Shown here piece by piece: positions 8,087 through 17,581 of a stretch of 64,000 bases of DNA. Within the stretch, counting starts at the first letter, position 1; each line of letters starts with the position of its first letter. The position numbers and the translations under genes were made by a program. The notes under the pieces were generated by a model that searched no databases, had not been told where the DNA came from, and saw only the letters and a program-made list of their open reading frames with translations. Origin of the DNA: Pedobacter sp. HDW13 (GTDB taxonomy: Bacteria; Bacteroidota; Bacteroidia; Sphingobacteriales; Sphingobacteriaceae); assembly GCF_011303555.1 (NCBI RefSeq), contig NZ_CP049868.1, forward strand, positions 2,356,001 to 2,420,000. Direction: 5' to 3'.

Positions 8087-11000
8087 ATGAAAACAACCCT
8101 TAAAAATAACCTGCGTTTGGGCCTTGGCCTTTCGTTGATTATTCTGTTTATCAGTTCGCTGGCATCGTACACCAGTATTAGTAACCTGATTAAAAGTACC
8201 GATCTGGTAAAACACAGCGATGAGGTGATTTTAAGCGCCGAAGGTGTAATCTCGACCTTAAAAGATGCCGAAACCGGTCAGCGGGGTTATCTTTTAACAG
8301 GGAACAAGATCTTTTTGCAGCCCTATTACGGTTCTACCGATACGGCCATGAACGCCCTGAACAAAATGCAGGTACTAACCAAAGATAACCCTCTGCAACA
8401 GAAAAATATTAAAGCACTAAGGGATATTATGGGCCGCAGGCTAAATATTATTACCTCTACCATCGAAATTAAATCGCTGGGCGGACAAATTGACCCTACC
8501 GTGCTTTTACAGGGCAAAACCTATATGGACCAGGCAAGGGCAGTTGTAGCCGGGATGGTTAGCGAGGAAAGAAGATTATTAGAGAGCCGTACCATCGAAC
8601 TCAATAAACTGACTGCTTATACGCCAGTTTTAATATTGGTGGCTGCTTTACTGGCGGTGCTCATTACCCTGTTTTTTTATAGAAAAGTTTCTATCGATTT
8701 TGATGAACGCGTTAAGCTTCAGAATGAAATTGAGGATAAAAAGTACGAAATGGAAAAGCGTATTCTGGCAATTAAAGAAATTGCACATCAGATTTCTATT
8801 GGTAACTATGGCGTAAAGCTCGATAGCCAGACCCGCGATGATATTGGAGAACTTTCCGATTCGTTAAATACCATGTCAGCCTCATTAAAAAAATCGTTCG
8901 ATACACTTGAAGAAAATGAATGGCTGCAAACAGGCGTGGCCAATCTGAACGTTAAAATGGTTGGCGAAAAAGATGTTTTTCATCTGGCCGAAGATATTAT
9001 TGCCTTTCTTGCCACTTACACCAAAAGCCAGATTGGTGCTTTATATCTTTTTAAAGACGACGGATACTTGCATTTGAAAGGGCAATATGCCTTGCAGGGA
9101 CAAAATTTAACACAAACTTTAGAAATCGGACAGGGATTAATTGGCCAGGCCGTAAAATCGGGCAAATCAATCTTGCTGGATGATGTGCCTCAAAATGAGC
9201 TTACCATTAGCCATGCCACAGGCAACATAAGGCCTGCACAGTTAATTGTACTGCCTATTATTAGAAATGAAATTTCTATTGGTGGTTTGGAACTGGGTAC
9301 CATTGGCAAATACACCGATTTACAGCTGCACTTTTTAAACCTGGTATCAACCGATGTAGGTACCGCGTTGCTGGGGGCGCAGAATCGTCAGAAATTGCAG
9401 CAGCTGCTGGAAGAAACCCAGGCACAATCTGAAGAGCTGCAGGTGCAACACAATGAACTGGAGGGTTTAAATGCCGAGCTTGAGGCGCAGGCGCAGAAAC
9501 TTCAGGCAAGCGAAGAAGAGCTCCGGGTACAACAGGAAGAATTGTTGCAAAGCAACCAGGAGCTGGAAGAAAGAAGCAGCTTACTGGAAGAGAAAAACGA
9601 ACTGATTGAAGAGCGCAATGTCGAAATTCAGCAAAAAGCCGAGGCTTTAGAATTAAGTACCAGATACAAATCTGAGTTTCTAGCCAACATGTCGCACGAG
9701 CTAAGAACGCCACTCAATTCGATTCTGCTTTTATCGAGGTTGATGGCCGAAAATGAAGCAATGGACCGCGAACACCAGGAGTATGCCGAAGTGATTCAAA
9801 GCTCGGGACAAGGCTTGTTGAGCTTAATTGATGAGATTTTGGATTTATCCAAAATAGAAGCGGGTAAAATGGAACTCGATCGTACCAACATTAAAGTGGA
9901 CGATATTGTGCTTAATATGCGTGCACTCTTTAACCCGATGGCCAGGGATAAAAACTTAACATTCGAAATTGAAAAATCGGCAGCGGTGCCCGAGTTTTTT
10001 CATACTGATAAAATGCGCTTAGAGCAGATTATTAAAAATCTACTGTCGAATGCCATTAAGTTTACCACTGTAGGTACTGTAACCTTAGCCATCGAAAAAA
10101 ATGATAAACTGGCTGCCTTGGTATTTAAAGTTACTGATACCGGTGTGGGTATTGCACCCGAAAAGCAGGGCATGGTTTTCGAGGCCTTTCAGCAGGCCGA
10201 TGGTTCTACCCGCCGTAAATTTGGTGGTACCGGCTTAGGCTTGTCCATCAGTCGTGAGCTGGCTAAACTGTTGGGTGGTTACATCGAATTAAAAAGTAAG
10301 GAAAACGAAGGCAGTGTTTTCACCTTGACCTTGCCTATCGATAAAAATAAGGGCTTTGATGGTGTAATTGCAAATTTAGACCAACCAACAACCACAATTA
10401 CGGAGCATACAGCTAAAAAAATAAATCCCTTAACCGTAGCTAATATTCCTCAGGAAATAGAAGACGACAGGGAGAATATCCAGCCGGATGATAAAGTGAT
10501 TTTGATTGTGGAGGATGATACCCCTTTTGCCAAAACATTGCTGGATTTTACCCGGAAAAGAAATTACAAAGGATTAGTGGCTGTGCGTGGCGATATGGGT
10601 ATTGAAATGGCCAAAACCTATAAACCGCTGGCTATACTGCTCGATATTCAGCTGCCGGTTAAAGATGGCTGGCAGGTAATGGAAGAATTGAAATCAGATC
10701 CTTCAACCCGGCCGATTCCGGTGCACATTATGTCGTCGTTACAGGTAAAGAAAGAAAGTTTGTTAAAAGGAGCGGTTGATTTTATCAATAAGCCGTTTGC
10801 TTTTGAGCACATGCAGGAAATCTTTGCCAAACTGGAACATGCTTTAAGTCGCCACCCTAAAAAGGTACTTATTGTCGAAGAAAATGAACAGCATGCCAAG
10901 GCTTTAAGCTACTTTTTAAGCAATTTTAACATCCAGACAGAAATTGTAAATCAGGTAAACGAAAGTGTTTCGGCTTTGCACAAACCAGAGGTGAATTGTG

Positions 11001-11674
11001 TAATCCTGGATATGGGCATTCCCGATAAACATGCTTACGAAACGCTGGAGGTGGTGAAAAAAACTCCCGGCTTGGAAAACCTGCCCATTATCATTTTTAC
11101 AGGCAAAAACCTCTCAAAAGGCGAAGAGAACCGGATAAAACAATATGCCGATTCTATAGTGGTAAAAACCGCACATTCGTATCAGCGCATTTTAGATGAA
11201 GCGGGGCTGTTTTTGCACCTGGTAGAGGAAAAAAGCAAAGAGAAAACCAAAACCACCAAAAAGTTCTCGGAGTTGCAGGATGTGTTAAAAGGGAAAACCG
11301 TTTTGGTGGCTGATGATGATGTGCGTAACATTTTTTCATTAACGAAGATGCTGGAGCAACACCAGATGAAAGTTTTGGCCGCTACAGATGGAAAAGAAGC
11401 ACTAAAACTTTTGAACGAAAACGCCGATGTAGATGTGGTGCTGATGGATATGATGATGCCCGAGCTGGATGGTTACGAAACAACAACGGCCATCAGGCAG
11501 GATCTTAAATACCGTAACCTGCCAATATTGGCTGTAACGGCAAAGGCCATGATGGGCGACCGCGAAAAGTGCATCGCAGCAGGTGCTTCAGACTATATCA
11601 GCAAACCGGTAGATATGGATCAGTTAATCTCTTTATTGCGGGTTTGGCTGTACGAAAATCATCATAAATCATAA
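8087..11674 (+). CDS. Membrane hybrid histidine kinase CHASE3-HAMP-GAF-coiled coil-HK-REC x3
   Basis: A 1195-residue multidomain kinase. Membrane segments at about 11-27 and 178-197 flank a CHASE3-type extracellular sensor (ETGQRGYLLTG at 62-72). HAMP covers about 200-272 and GAF about 295-430. A long Glu/Gln-rich coiled coil follows (about 433-525). The HisKA box has His537 (FLANMSHELRTPLNSILLL). HATPase_c spans about 640-750 (N-box NLLSNAIKF, G1 DTGVGIA, G2 GGTGLGLS). Three receivers follow, with Asp853, Asp975 and Asp1121. The middle receiver is divergent (ILDMGIPDKHAY). Such kinases integrate several inputs and pass phosphate to their own and separate receivers. The next gene is a single-domain receiver 16 bases downstream. 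The stimulus is unknown. Confidence 0.95.
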   Translation: MKTTLKNNLRLGLGLSLIILFISSLASYTSISNLIKSTDLVKHSDEVILSAEGVISTLKDAETGQRGYLLTGNKIFLQPYYGSTDTAMNALNKMQVLTKDNPLQQKNIKALRDIMGRRLNIITSTIEIKSLGGQIDPTVLLQGKTYMDQARAVVAGMVSEERRLLESRTIELNKLTAYTPVLILVAALLAVLITLFFYRKVSIDFDERVKLQNEIEDKKYEMEKRILAIKEIAHQISIGNYGVKLDSQTRDDIGELSDSLNTMSASLKKSFDTLEENEWLQTGVANLNVKMVGEKDVFHLAEDIIAFLATYTKSQIGALYLFKDDGYLHLKGQYALQGQNLTQTLEIGQGLIGQAVKSGKSILLDDVPQNELTISHATGNIRPAQLIVLPIIRNEISIGGLELGTIGKYTDLQLHFLNLVSTDVGTALLGAQNRQKLQQLLEETQAQSEELQVQHNELEGLNAELEAQAQKLQASEEELRVQQEELLQSNQELEERSSLLEEKNELIEERNVEIQQKAEALELSTRYKSEFLANMSHELRTPLNSILLLSRLMAENEAMDREHQEYAEVIQSSGQGLLSLIDEILDLSKIEAGKMELDRTNIKVDDIVLNMRALFNPMARDKNLTFEIEKSAAVPEFFHTDKMRLEQIIKNLLSNAIKFTTVGTVTLAIEKNDKLAALVFKVTDTGVGIAPEKQGMVFEAFQQADGSTRRKFGGTGLGLSISRELAKLLGGYIELKSKENEGSVFTLTLPIDKNKGFDGVIANLDQPTTTITEHTAKKINPLTVANIPQEIEDDRENIQPDDKVILIVEDDTPFAKTLLDFTRKRNYKGLVAVRGDMGIEMAKTYKPLAILLDIQLPVKDGWQVMEELKSDPSTRPIPVHIMSSLQVKKESLLKGAVDFINKPFAFEHMQEIFAKLEHALSRHPKKVLIVEENEQHAKALSYFLSNFNIQTEIVNQVNESVSALHKPEVNCVILDMGIPDKHAYETLEVVKKTPGLENLPIIIFTGKNLSKGEENRIKQYADSIVVKTAHSYQRILDEAGLFLHLVEEKSKEKTKTTKKFSELQDVLKGKTVLVADDDVRNIFSLTKMLEQHQMKVLAATDGKEALKLLNENADVDVVLMDMMMPELDGYETTTAIRQDLKYRNLPILAVTAKAMMGDREKCIAAGASDYISKPVDMDQLISLLRVWLYENHHKS

Positions 11675-11690
11675 AACATTTTAATCTGTT

Positions 11691-12062
11691 ATGCCTCAAA
11701 AGTTAATTCTCATTATTGATGATGACAATCGAAACATTTTTGCCCTGAAGGCTGTTTTAAAGGCCAAAGGATTCAATTGTTTGTCAGCTATAAGCGCTCA
11801 TGATGGTTTTTCTATTATAGAAGAACACGATAATGTTGCCATTGTGTTAATGGATATGATGATGCCGGATATGGATGGTTATCAGGCCATTGCCGCGATG
11901 AAAAAATCGGCCAAAATGCGAAATATACCTGTTTTGGCAGTAACTGCCCAGGCCATGGTTGGCGATAAAGAACGTTGCCTCAGTGCAGGTGCATCGGGCT
12001 ATGTTTCAAAGCCGATAAACGTTGATGAATTGTTAATGCAGATAGAAAAATTTACCAACTAG
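11691..12062 (+). CDS. Single-domain response regulator (CheY-like)
   Basis: A 123-residue protein made only of a receiver domain. Visible are the acidic pocket (IIDDDNRN), the phospho-acceptor Asp in VLMDMMMPDMDGY, the Thr in VLAVTAQAM and the conserved Lys in YVSKPIN. It closely resembles the third receiver of the hybrid kinase just upstream, which suggests a duplication. It has no output domain, so it must act as a phosphate shuttle or through protein contact. The next gene starts two bases after its stop. Confidence 0.93.
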   Translation: MPQKLILIIDDDNRNIFALKAVLKAKGFNCLSAISAHDGFSIIEEHDNVAIVLMDMMMPDMDGYQAIAAMKKSAKMRNIPVLAVTAQAMVGDKERCLSAGASGYVSKPINVDELLMQIEKFTN

Positions 12063-12064
12063 CA

Positions 12065-12883
12065 GTGATAAGTGAAGTGATAGATAATGAGCAGGTTGAA
12101 CTGTTGCTGAACGATGTTTTAGAAACTCATGGCTATGATTTTCTCGAATATTCGCATGCTTCGATAAAAAGGAGGATTACGCGGCTCTATGCGCTCGATA
12201 GTTTTGTAAGCTTTGCTGAGTTTCGTTATACTGTAAGAACCGATAAGCAATATTTTAAACGTTTTCTGGAAGAAATTACGGTTAATGTTACCGAAATGTT
12301 CCGCGATCCGTCTTTTTATAAGGCCCTGCGTAATGATGTACTTCCGGTTTTGGGTACCTATCCTTTCATACGCATTTGGGTTGCAGGCTGCTCTACCGGC
12401 GAGGAGGCCTATTCGCTGGCTATTTTGTTAAAAGAATTAAACCTGTTAAACAAATCGCTTATTTATGCCACAGATATTAATCCATCTGTTTTAGAAAAGG
12501 CAAAAAAAGGCATGTTTCCTTTAAATTACCTCAAACAGTATTCTGAAAATTACCAGCAAGCGGGCGGTACCAAAGATTTTTCTACCTATTACACGGCAAA
12601 CTATTCGCTGGCTAAATTTGATGAGTGTTTGAGTAGTAAAATGATTTTTTCTACCCACAACCTGGTTTCTGACCATTCTTTTAACGAGTTTCAGCTTATT
12701 CTGTGCCGGAATGTATTAATTTACTTTGATAAAGACCTGCAGCATAAGGTTTTTAACCTGTTCGATAATAGTATCGAAAATTTGGGTTATTTGGCCTTAG
12801 GTAGCAAAGAAAGTTTGGAGTTTTGGCCTAAAGCCAAAGCATATAGAAGGATTAAACTGGAGAAAATATGGAGAAAACTGTAA
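12065..12883 (+). CDS. cheR: CheR-type protein-glutamate methyltransferase
   Basis: A 272-residue CheR family enzyme that uses S-adenosylmethionine to methylate glutamate side chains, classically on chemoreceptors. Seen are an N-terminal helical domain, the family signature VNVTEMFRDPSFY, the SAM-binding segment IWVAGCSTGEEAYSLAI and the LILCRNVLIYF motif. The start is GTG, directly behind the receiver gene. No methyl-accepting chemoreceptor, CheA or CheW is encoded nearby, so the substrate is probably something else. The neighbouring hybrid kinase, with its Glu-rich coiled coil, is a candidate. The gene overlaps cheB by 16 bases. Confidence 0.93.
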   Translation: MISEVIDNEQVELLLNDVLETHGYDFLEYSHASIKRRITRLYALDSFVSFAEFRYTVRTDKQYFKRFLEEITVNVTEMFRDPSFYKALRNDVLPVLGTYPFIRIWVAGCSTGEEAYSLAILLKELNLLNKSLIYATDINPSVLEKAKKGMFPLNYLKQYSENYQQAGGTKDFSTYYTANYSLAKFDECLSSKMIFSTHNLVSDHSFNEFQLILCRNVLIYFDKDLQHKVFNLFDNSIENLGYLALGSKESLEFWPKAKAYRRIKLEKIWRKL

Positions 12884-13452
12884 ATACAGCCTCCTGTAGC
12901 GCATTAATTATAGGGGGCTCTGCCGGTAGTTTAGATGTATTGCTCGAAATTTTTCCTCAGCTAAGCCAGGACCTCAAGTTCCCCATTATACTGGTGGTAC
13001 ACCGCAAAGCCAGCAACGAATCGCTGCTTACCGATTTGATTAGAAACCGCACTTCGCTGTTGGTTAGCGAGGCTGAAGAAAAGGAATTGTTAACAGCAGG
13101 AAAGGTATTTATTGCACCAGCCGATTATCATTTGCTGATAGAAGAAGACCACAGTATTTCGCTCGATTATTCAGAAAAAATAAATTATTCGCGCCCTTCA
13201 ATCGATGTTACCTTTCAGTCTGCTGCAGAGGTTTTTAAGGTAGGCCTGGTGTGCATTTTGCTCTCAGGATCTAATGCCGATGGGGTAGAGGGGTTAAAAA
13301 GTGTAAACAATTTTGGGGGTAAAGTGGTTATACAAAATCCAAATACGGCCATAATGCCGTATATGCCCCAGCAAGCGGTACTGCAGGTACAGCCGCATGT
13401 GGTTTTGGATGGTCATGATATGGCCGCGTATATAAATAAATTGAATAATTAA
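12868..13452 (+). CDS. cheB: CheB-type protein-glutamate methylesterase, catalytic domain only
   Basis: A 194-residue protein corresponding to the CheB catalytic domain without the usual N-terminal receiver. The Ser-His-Asp triad can be placed as Ser18 (IIGGSAGS), His45 (LVVHRKAS) and Asp138 (LLSGSNADGVEG). It would remove the methyl groups added by CheR. Lacking a receiver, it cannot be switched by phosphorylation in the classical way; the separate receivers of the operon might bind it. The 16-base overlap with cheR indicates coupled translation and balanced amounts of the opposing enzymes. Confidence 0.92.
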   Translation: MEKTVNTASCSALIIGGSAGSLDVLLEIFPQLSQDLKFPIILVVHRKASNESLLTDLIRNRTSLLVSEAEEKELLTAGKVFIAPADYHLLIEEDHSISLDYSEKINYSRPSIDVTFQSAAEVFKVGLVCILLSGSNADGVEGLKSVNNFGGKVVIQNPNTAIMPYMPQQAVLQVQPHVVLDGHDMAAYINKLNN

Positions 13453-13476
13453 TTTACTTTTTCGGAGGTTAAATAT

Positions 13477-13842
13477 ATGGCAGGTGTAAAGAAAGTATTT
13501 GTTTTTGATGATAACAGGGATATCCTTGATCTATGTACATTTATTTTAGAGGATGCAGGTTACGAAATCAAAACATCTGAAAATGCAAACGATATAGAAA
13601 AACAGGTGGCCGAGTACATGCCCGATTTAATTTTTATGGATAACTGGCTACCCGATTTGGGAGGCATACAGGCTACAAAAGCTTTAAAAAGTCACCCCGA
13701 TTTAAAACACATACCCGTAATTTATTTTTCGGCTAATAACGATATTTCTTCGCTTGCCGATGAGGCTGGTGCCGATAGCTATTTATCAAAACCTTTTGAT
13801 ATTGCCGCCTTGGAGGATATTGTGAGAAAGCATTTAAGTTAG
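13477..13842 (+). CDS. Single-domain response regulator
   Basis: A 121-residue receiver-only protein with acidic pocket VFDDNRD, phospho-acceptor Asp in LIFMDNWLPDLGG and Lys in YLSKPFD. It is preceded by a clear ribosome-binding sequence (TCGGAGG, about 13460-13466), unusual in this window. That suggests independent, stronger translation. It is the last gene of the signalling operon. The output partner is unknown; CheB, which lacks its own receiver, is one possibility. Confidence 0.92.
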   Translation: MAGVKKVFVFDDNRDILDLCTFILEDAGYEIKTSENANDIEKQVAEYMPDLIFMDNWLPDLGGIQATKALKSHPDLKHIPVIYFSANNDISSLADEAGADSYLSKPFDIAALEDIVRKHLS

Positions 13843-13858
13843 GACTGTAACGATATTA

Positions 13859-14129
13859 TTTAACCGCAAAGCGCGCAAAGACCAAACGCAAAGAACGCTA
13901 AGCAATGGAGTATAGTATCAAAATTGTAAGCCCCTTTGCGTACTCTGCGAAACACTTCGCGACTTTTGCGGTTAAACGAAAGATAATTTCAGCCACGGAT
14001 TCACGGAAAGCATGGATATTTGGTGCAATTTGAATGTCTCATTTCCTCTGTGCAATACTTCGTACCCTTTGTGGTAAAAAATACTAATGTTATTTATCTA
14101 CGTAACAATTCGCGACTTTTGCGGTTAAA
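13859..14129. repeat. Intergenic repeat with TTTAACCGCAAAG ends
   Basis: TTTAACCGCAAAG at 13859 is mirrored by CTTTTGCGGTTAAA near 13963-13976 and again by TTTTGCGGTTAAA at about 14117-14129. The interior is rich in CAAAG and CTTTGCG blocks and includes AGCCACGGATTCACGG. The same motifs recur at 27.5-27.8 kb, and a related block at 39.0 kb, so this is a dispersed repeat family. No gene is visible in this gap. Confidence 0.75.
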
Positions 14130-14137
14130 CTTATTAG

Positions 14138-15094
14138 TTATGCCTTCCCCCAGATGCGCGTATTCAAATCCAGTTCCTGTACAATATCATACATAAATTT
14201 AACAGCTGTAATATCATCGTTCAGGGTTTCGGCATTAATTAAAGATTTAAACACCGGTGGTTCGAAATAATTCCGGTTTAGCGGGAAAGCGATATACATC
14301 CTTGATTCGATAAATGATAAGGTAATCTCGTACTTGGATTCGCGGTTAAGCGTTAAAATCCGATCCATCATAGCCGGAGTTAAAATATAACGCGCTTCCA
14401 CCTGATCAGAGCCATAAGTTACAAAGGTTTTGTCAAAATCAGGGTTTTCGAGCTTTACTACATCACTATCACCAAAGGAGAAGATGTTTTTCGAAAACCA
14501 GGCGCCCAGTGCATTTGCAAAGCCCTTCGGACGCACAATGGTTATTCCGTTAAAGTTTTTGTTAAAATCAGCTGCAAAAATAATCCCTCTAAAAATGTCG
14601 TGCCATTCGGTGCGTGTACCATTTTTAGTTTGCGTTACTGTTTTGTATTCGGCATGTACCTCGGCAAAGTAAAACCTGGTTTTCCCGGCACTTCCGGTTA
14701 CTAAGTCTTCCGTATTGTAACGATCAGGTTTTTGGGTGAAAAGCTGTGTATAAACAAATTCAGAAGCATCAATACCAGCGCCCGGCTGTAGCGCTAAGCT
14801 TTCGTCTAAAAATTTAAGTGCAGCACCAATTACATCGCGTTTATAAGCATTTTTATAAGCCCTTAAATCGTCGCCGATTTTATAATGCAGCACCGCACCA
14901 TAAATAAAAGGGATTAACCCGCCAATAACTGCGGGGATGGGAAAGCCCAATATAAAGCAGATAACAGCTATGGCTATACCCAGCAAAATAAAAATATAGC
15001 CTTTGATTTGGGTTGAGGCAATTTTTTTGCGCTCAAGATCCATCGTAGCCAACACCTGCTGCAAGGCTACATTTCCTTCAATACCGAATTGCAT
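14138..15094 (-). CDS. DUF3137 family protein (LemA partner)
   Basis: A 318-residue protein with two adjacent hydrophobic segments near residues 32-65 (a helical hairpin in the membrane), followed by a large soluble domain. Genes of the DUF3137 family typically sit directly behind lemA, as here, where the start codon shares one base with the lemA stop (TAATG). The function is unknown. The pairing suggests that the two proteins act together at the inner membrane. Confidence 0.85.
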   Translation of the reverse strand: MQFGIEGNVALQQVLATMDLERKKIASTQIKGYIFILLGIAIAVICFILGFPIPAVIGGLIPFIYGAVLHYKIGDDLRAYKNAYKRDVIGAALKFLDESLALQPGAGIDASEFVYTQLFTQKPDRYNTEDLVTGSAGKTRFYFAEVHAEYKTVTQTKNGTRTEWHDIFRGIIFAADFNKNFNGITIVRPKGFANALGAWFSKNIFSFGDSDVVKLENPDFDKTFVTYGSDQVEARYILTPAMMDRILTLNRESKYEITLSFIESRMYIAFPLNRNYFEPPVFKSLINAETLNDDITAVKFMYDIVQELDLNTRIWGKA

Positions 15095-15651
15095 TAGTTA
15101 TTGAAAAGATCTTTTGCGCTAATGTTTTTGCGTTCTTCGGCTGCAGTTTCTAGAACCGGTGTAGGCTGAAAGTTAAGCATGCCGGCAAATAAACTTCCCG
15201 GAAACATCATAATGGCGTTGTTGTAATCGGTAACACTGGCATTATAGGTTCTTCTGGCTGCGGCAATCTGCTCTTCACTTTCGGTCCAGGTGGTTTGCAG
15301 GTTTATAAAATTGGTGTTGGCCTTTAAATCAGGGTAGTTTTCAATGTTTACCATTAAACCCTTCATGCTGCTGCTCAGCTCACTGTCTAGTTGCGCTTTT
15401 TCGGAAGGTGTAATGTTTCCCGAGGTTGCTTTGGCCCTGAGTTCAACAATTTTGGTTAAGGTTCCCTGTTCGTAAGTAGTATATTGTTTTACCACTTCAA
15501 CAAGGTTTGGAATTAAATCGAAACGTTTTTTAAGCATTACATCAATGGCCGAAAAGGCATTGGTAACCTGGTTTTTCTTTCCGATAAGGGAGTTGTAAAA
15601 GAAAATTCCGAAAAGGAATATAACACCGATAATAATGAGGGCAATAATCAT
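15094..15651 (-). CDS. lemA: LemA family membrane protein
   Basis: A 185-residue protein with one N-terminal membrane anchor (residues 2-20) and a long helical domain. Family hallmarks are visible: the NAFSAIDVMLKKRFDLIPNLV segment, then TKIVELRAKA and YNASVTDYNNAIMMFP. LemA proteins expose their helical domain outside the cytoplasm and are widespread but poorly understood. It forms an operon with the downstream DUF3137 gene, with a one-base overlap. Confidence 0.93.
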   Translation of the reverse strand: MIIALIIIGVIFLFGIFFYNSLIGKKNQVTNAFSAIDVMLKKRFDLIPNLVEVVKQYTTYEQGTLTKIVELRAKATSGNITPSEKAQLDSELSSSMKGLMVNIENYPDLKANTNFINLQTTWTESEEQIAAARRTYNASVTDYNNAIMMFPGSLFAGMLNFQPTPVLETAAEERKNISAKDLFNN

Positions 15652-15698
15652 AATTGTAGTTTAAGGTTTAGAGTATAAATATATACAAACGTTACAAA

Positions 15699-17516
15699 TT
15701 AACGCTTTTCGCGTTTTTCTAATCGTTCGCGGTTTTGGCGGCGCTCCAGTCTTTTCTGTTTTCGCTGCAGGTGACTTTCTCTCATGGCCTTAAATTTGGC
15801 AATATGCGCCTTCACTTCGTTCTGTTTTTCTTCGGTAATGCCAATGCTGTATTTTATGCCTGTAAAAAGGCTGCGCCATATCATGCTAAAAAATGAAGTA
15901 TTGGCCGGGCGACTATAGTTTACGCTTAAAGGAATAAGTTTTCCGTCGGGACCCGGGTTTTCTGATTTGATGATTAGTGCATTGGCTAAGAATGATAGCA
16001 GGCCTCTTGTAACCAGGTGATCCTTTTCGGGGTCGTTCCTCATCAATGCAACCGAAAGGTCGTAGTACGAGAAGGCAACCGTGCCTTTAGCGCCCGAATC
16101 GTTAGCCTTGAAATTGAATTTAAGCTGATCTACATTGCCTCGGTTAATGCGTACAAGCCCCAACGGCTTGGTAATCTGGTTCAATACACGTGCATTAAAG
16201 CTATGGAGAGTTCCGTTATATGAAAAGGCACCATCATTAGCGGTAAGGTCGAATACAAAATTTACATCCAGTTTGCCCTGGCCGCAGAGGTAGGTAGTAA
16301 GATTGGCTTCCATAACTGGATTTATGGCCTTAATTTTTTGAAGGTTGGTGGCGTTTTTAATAAAGCCCGAAGTATGCTGAAAAGTAATTTGTCCTTTCTG
16401 GTTACTTTCGTTATTGTAAACTGCATAGTTAATGCCTACATCTTTCACTTGTATTTTTTGCACCAAAATAGGCATGTTAACACGTTGCAGCAGCTGGTGT
16501 GGAAACCTGCCAATTTTATTCTCTACCGGTTTTTGTTTAAGCCCTTTTTGGCTAAATACCGAAACAAAGCCATTTGCTATAGCCATCTCTTTTGCCCAAA
16601 GCTCTTGTTTGCTAATGTAAAGGGGCATGTCGATCCCGTTAAACATGATGTCGTTCATGCTGATATTAAAACGCTCGCGGGCATATCCGGCAACTTTTCC
16701 AAAGGCCATTTCATCATGCAGGGGTACAAGGGCAAAATGGTTAACCCGCAACTTACCGGTGCTGGCCCTGAAATCGAGCTTTTCCAGCTTAATATCGTAC
16801 ATCTTATTGGGCGTGCGGTAAGCATAATCGTTCAGGTTGATGACAATATCTTTAAGCAGATAAAAACGGGTTGGGTCTTCTGCCGAGGTAGAATCAACCA
16901 GTAAATCGGTGAGGGTAATATTCAGATCATCAATAGCAAAAGGTACCTCTTTTTTAAGGTTGTTGTTTACGTATTTAAAGCTTACATCCCTAAACCGAAT
17001 CGATTTGATGCTAAACTCCTTAAGGTTTTTGGAAATAAAAGCATAAGGCGATTTAATTGGGCGTGGTGCCCGGCCCTCGTTAAAGGCAAACTGCCGGTTT
17101 ACCATGCTAACCTCGGGCTTATCAAATAAAACCTCTTCCAGCTGCAGTTTTCTTTCGCGGTAAAGTGTTAAGGGGTGGAAACGTTTAACCACCAGCTTTT
17201 TTAATGAAACGGTATACAGGTTATTGGGTGCACGTTTCAGGGCTATCAACTGCTTATACCGGTTCTGATCGGGAGTGATTTTTACATTTTGGAGCGTAGC
17301 ATTACCCGTAAAAATATTGGTGCTTACCTTGGTAAAGCTGATGGTGTACAAGCTATCGGTAGAAGTATAAAGCAGGGTTTTGATCCTGCTGGTAAGCATA
17401 GGGCGCGATTTTACGTTTAAAAACCAGGCAATGCCAGCCAATACCAGAAAAATACCGAGCAAGCTGCCCGTAATCCATTTTAAAACTTTATAACGATATC
17501 TTTTAGTAGCTGGCAT
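15699..17516 (-). CDS. AsmA-like membrane-anchored protein
   Basis: About 605 residues from ATG 17516; a TTG five codons upstream is less likely. One N-terminal membrane segment (about residues 14-33) is followed by a long beta-rich region and a very basic C-terminus rich in Arg and Lys. The N-terminal pattern (anchor, then RPMLTSRIKTLLYTSTDSLY) resembles AsmA/TamB-type or DUF748 proteins, which bridge or modify the cell envelope. It is a paralogue of the gene upstream: both share KPLGLVRINRGNVD / KALGLVEIESGNVQ and the end motif SFFSMIWRSLFTGIK / SFFNLMWKTVFVGIK. The precise function is unknown. Confidence 0.72.
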   Translation of the reverse strand: MPATKRYRYKVLKWITGSLLGIFLVLAGIAWFLNVKSRPMLTSRIKTLLYTSTDSLYTISFTKVSTNIFTGNATLQNVKITPDQNRYKQLIALKRAPNNLYTVSLKKLVVKRFHPLTLYRERKLQLEEVLFDKPEVSMVNRQFAFNEGRAPRPIKSPYAFISKNLKEFSIKSIRFRDVSFKYVNNNLKKEVPFAIDDLNITLTDLLVDSTSAEDPTRFYLLKDIVINLNDYAYRTPNKMYDIKLEKLDFRASTGKLRVNHFALVPLHDEMAFGKVAGYARERFNISMNDIMFNGIDMPLYISKQELWAKEMAIANGFVSVFSQKGLKQKPVENKIGRFPHQLLQRVNMPILVQKIQVKDVGINYAVYNNESNQKGQITFQHTSGFIKNATNLQKIKAINPVMEANLTTYLCGQGKLDVNFVFDLTANDGAFSYNGTLHSFNARVLNQITKPLGLVRINRGNVDQLKFNFKANDSGAKGTVAFSYYDLSVALMRNDPEKDHLVTRGLLSFLANALIIKSENPGPDGKLIPLSVNYSRPANTSFFSMIWRSLFTGIKYSIGITEEKQNEVKAHIAKFKAMRESHLQRKQKRLERRQNRERLEKREKR

Positions 17517-17581
17517 TAAAAACGGGGACAATTTTTTAACAGCAATATACAGTTATAAAGATAATTGTAAGGCATTTAGAC

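Noticed and set aside
6935-13842. Classical chemotaxis operon
   Set aside because: There is no CheA, CheW, chemoreceptor or flagellar gene, and the hybrid kinases carry their own sensor domains.
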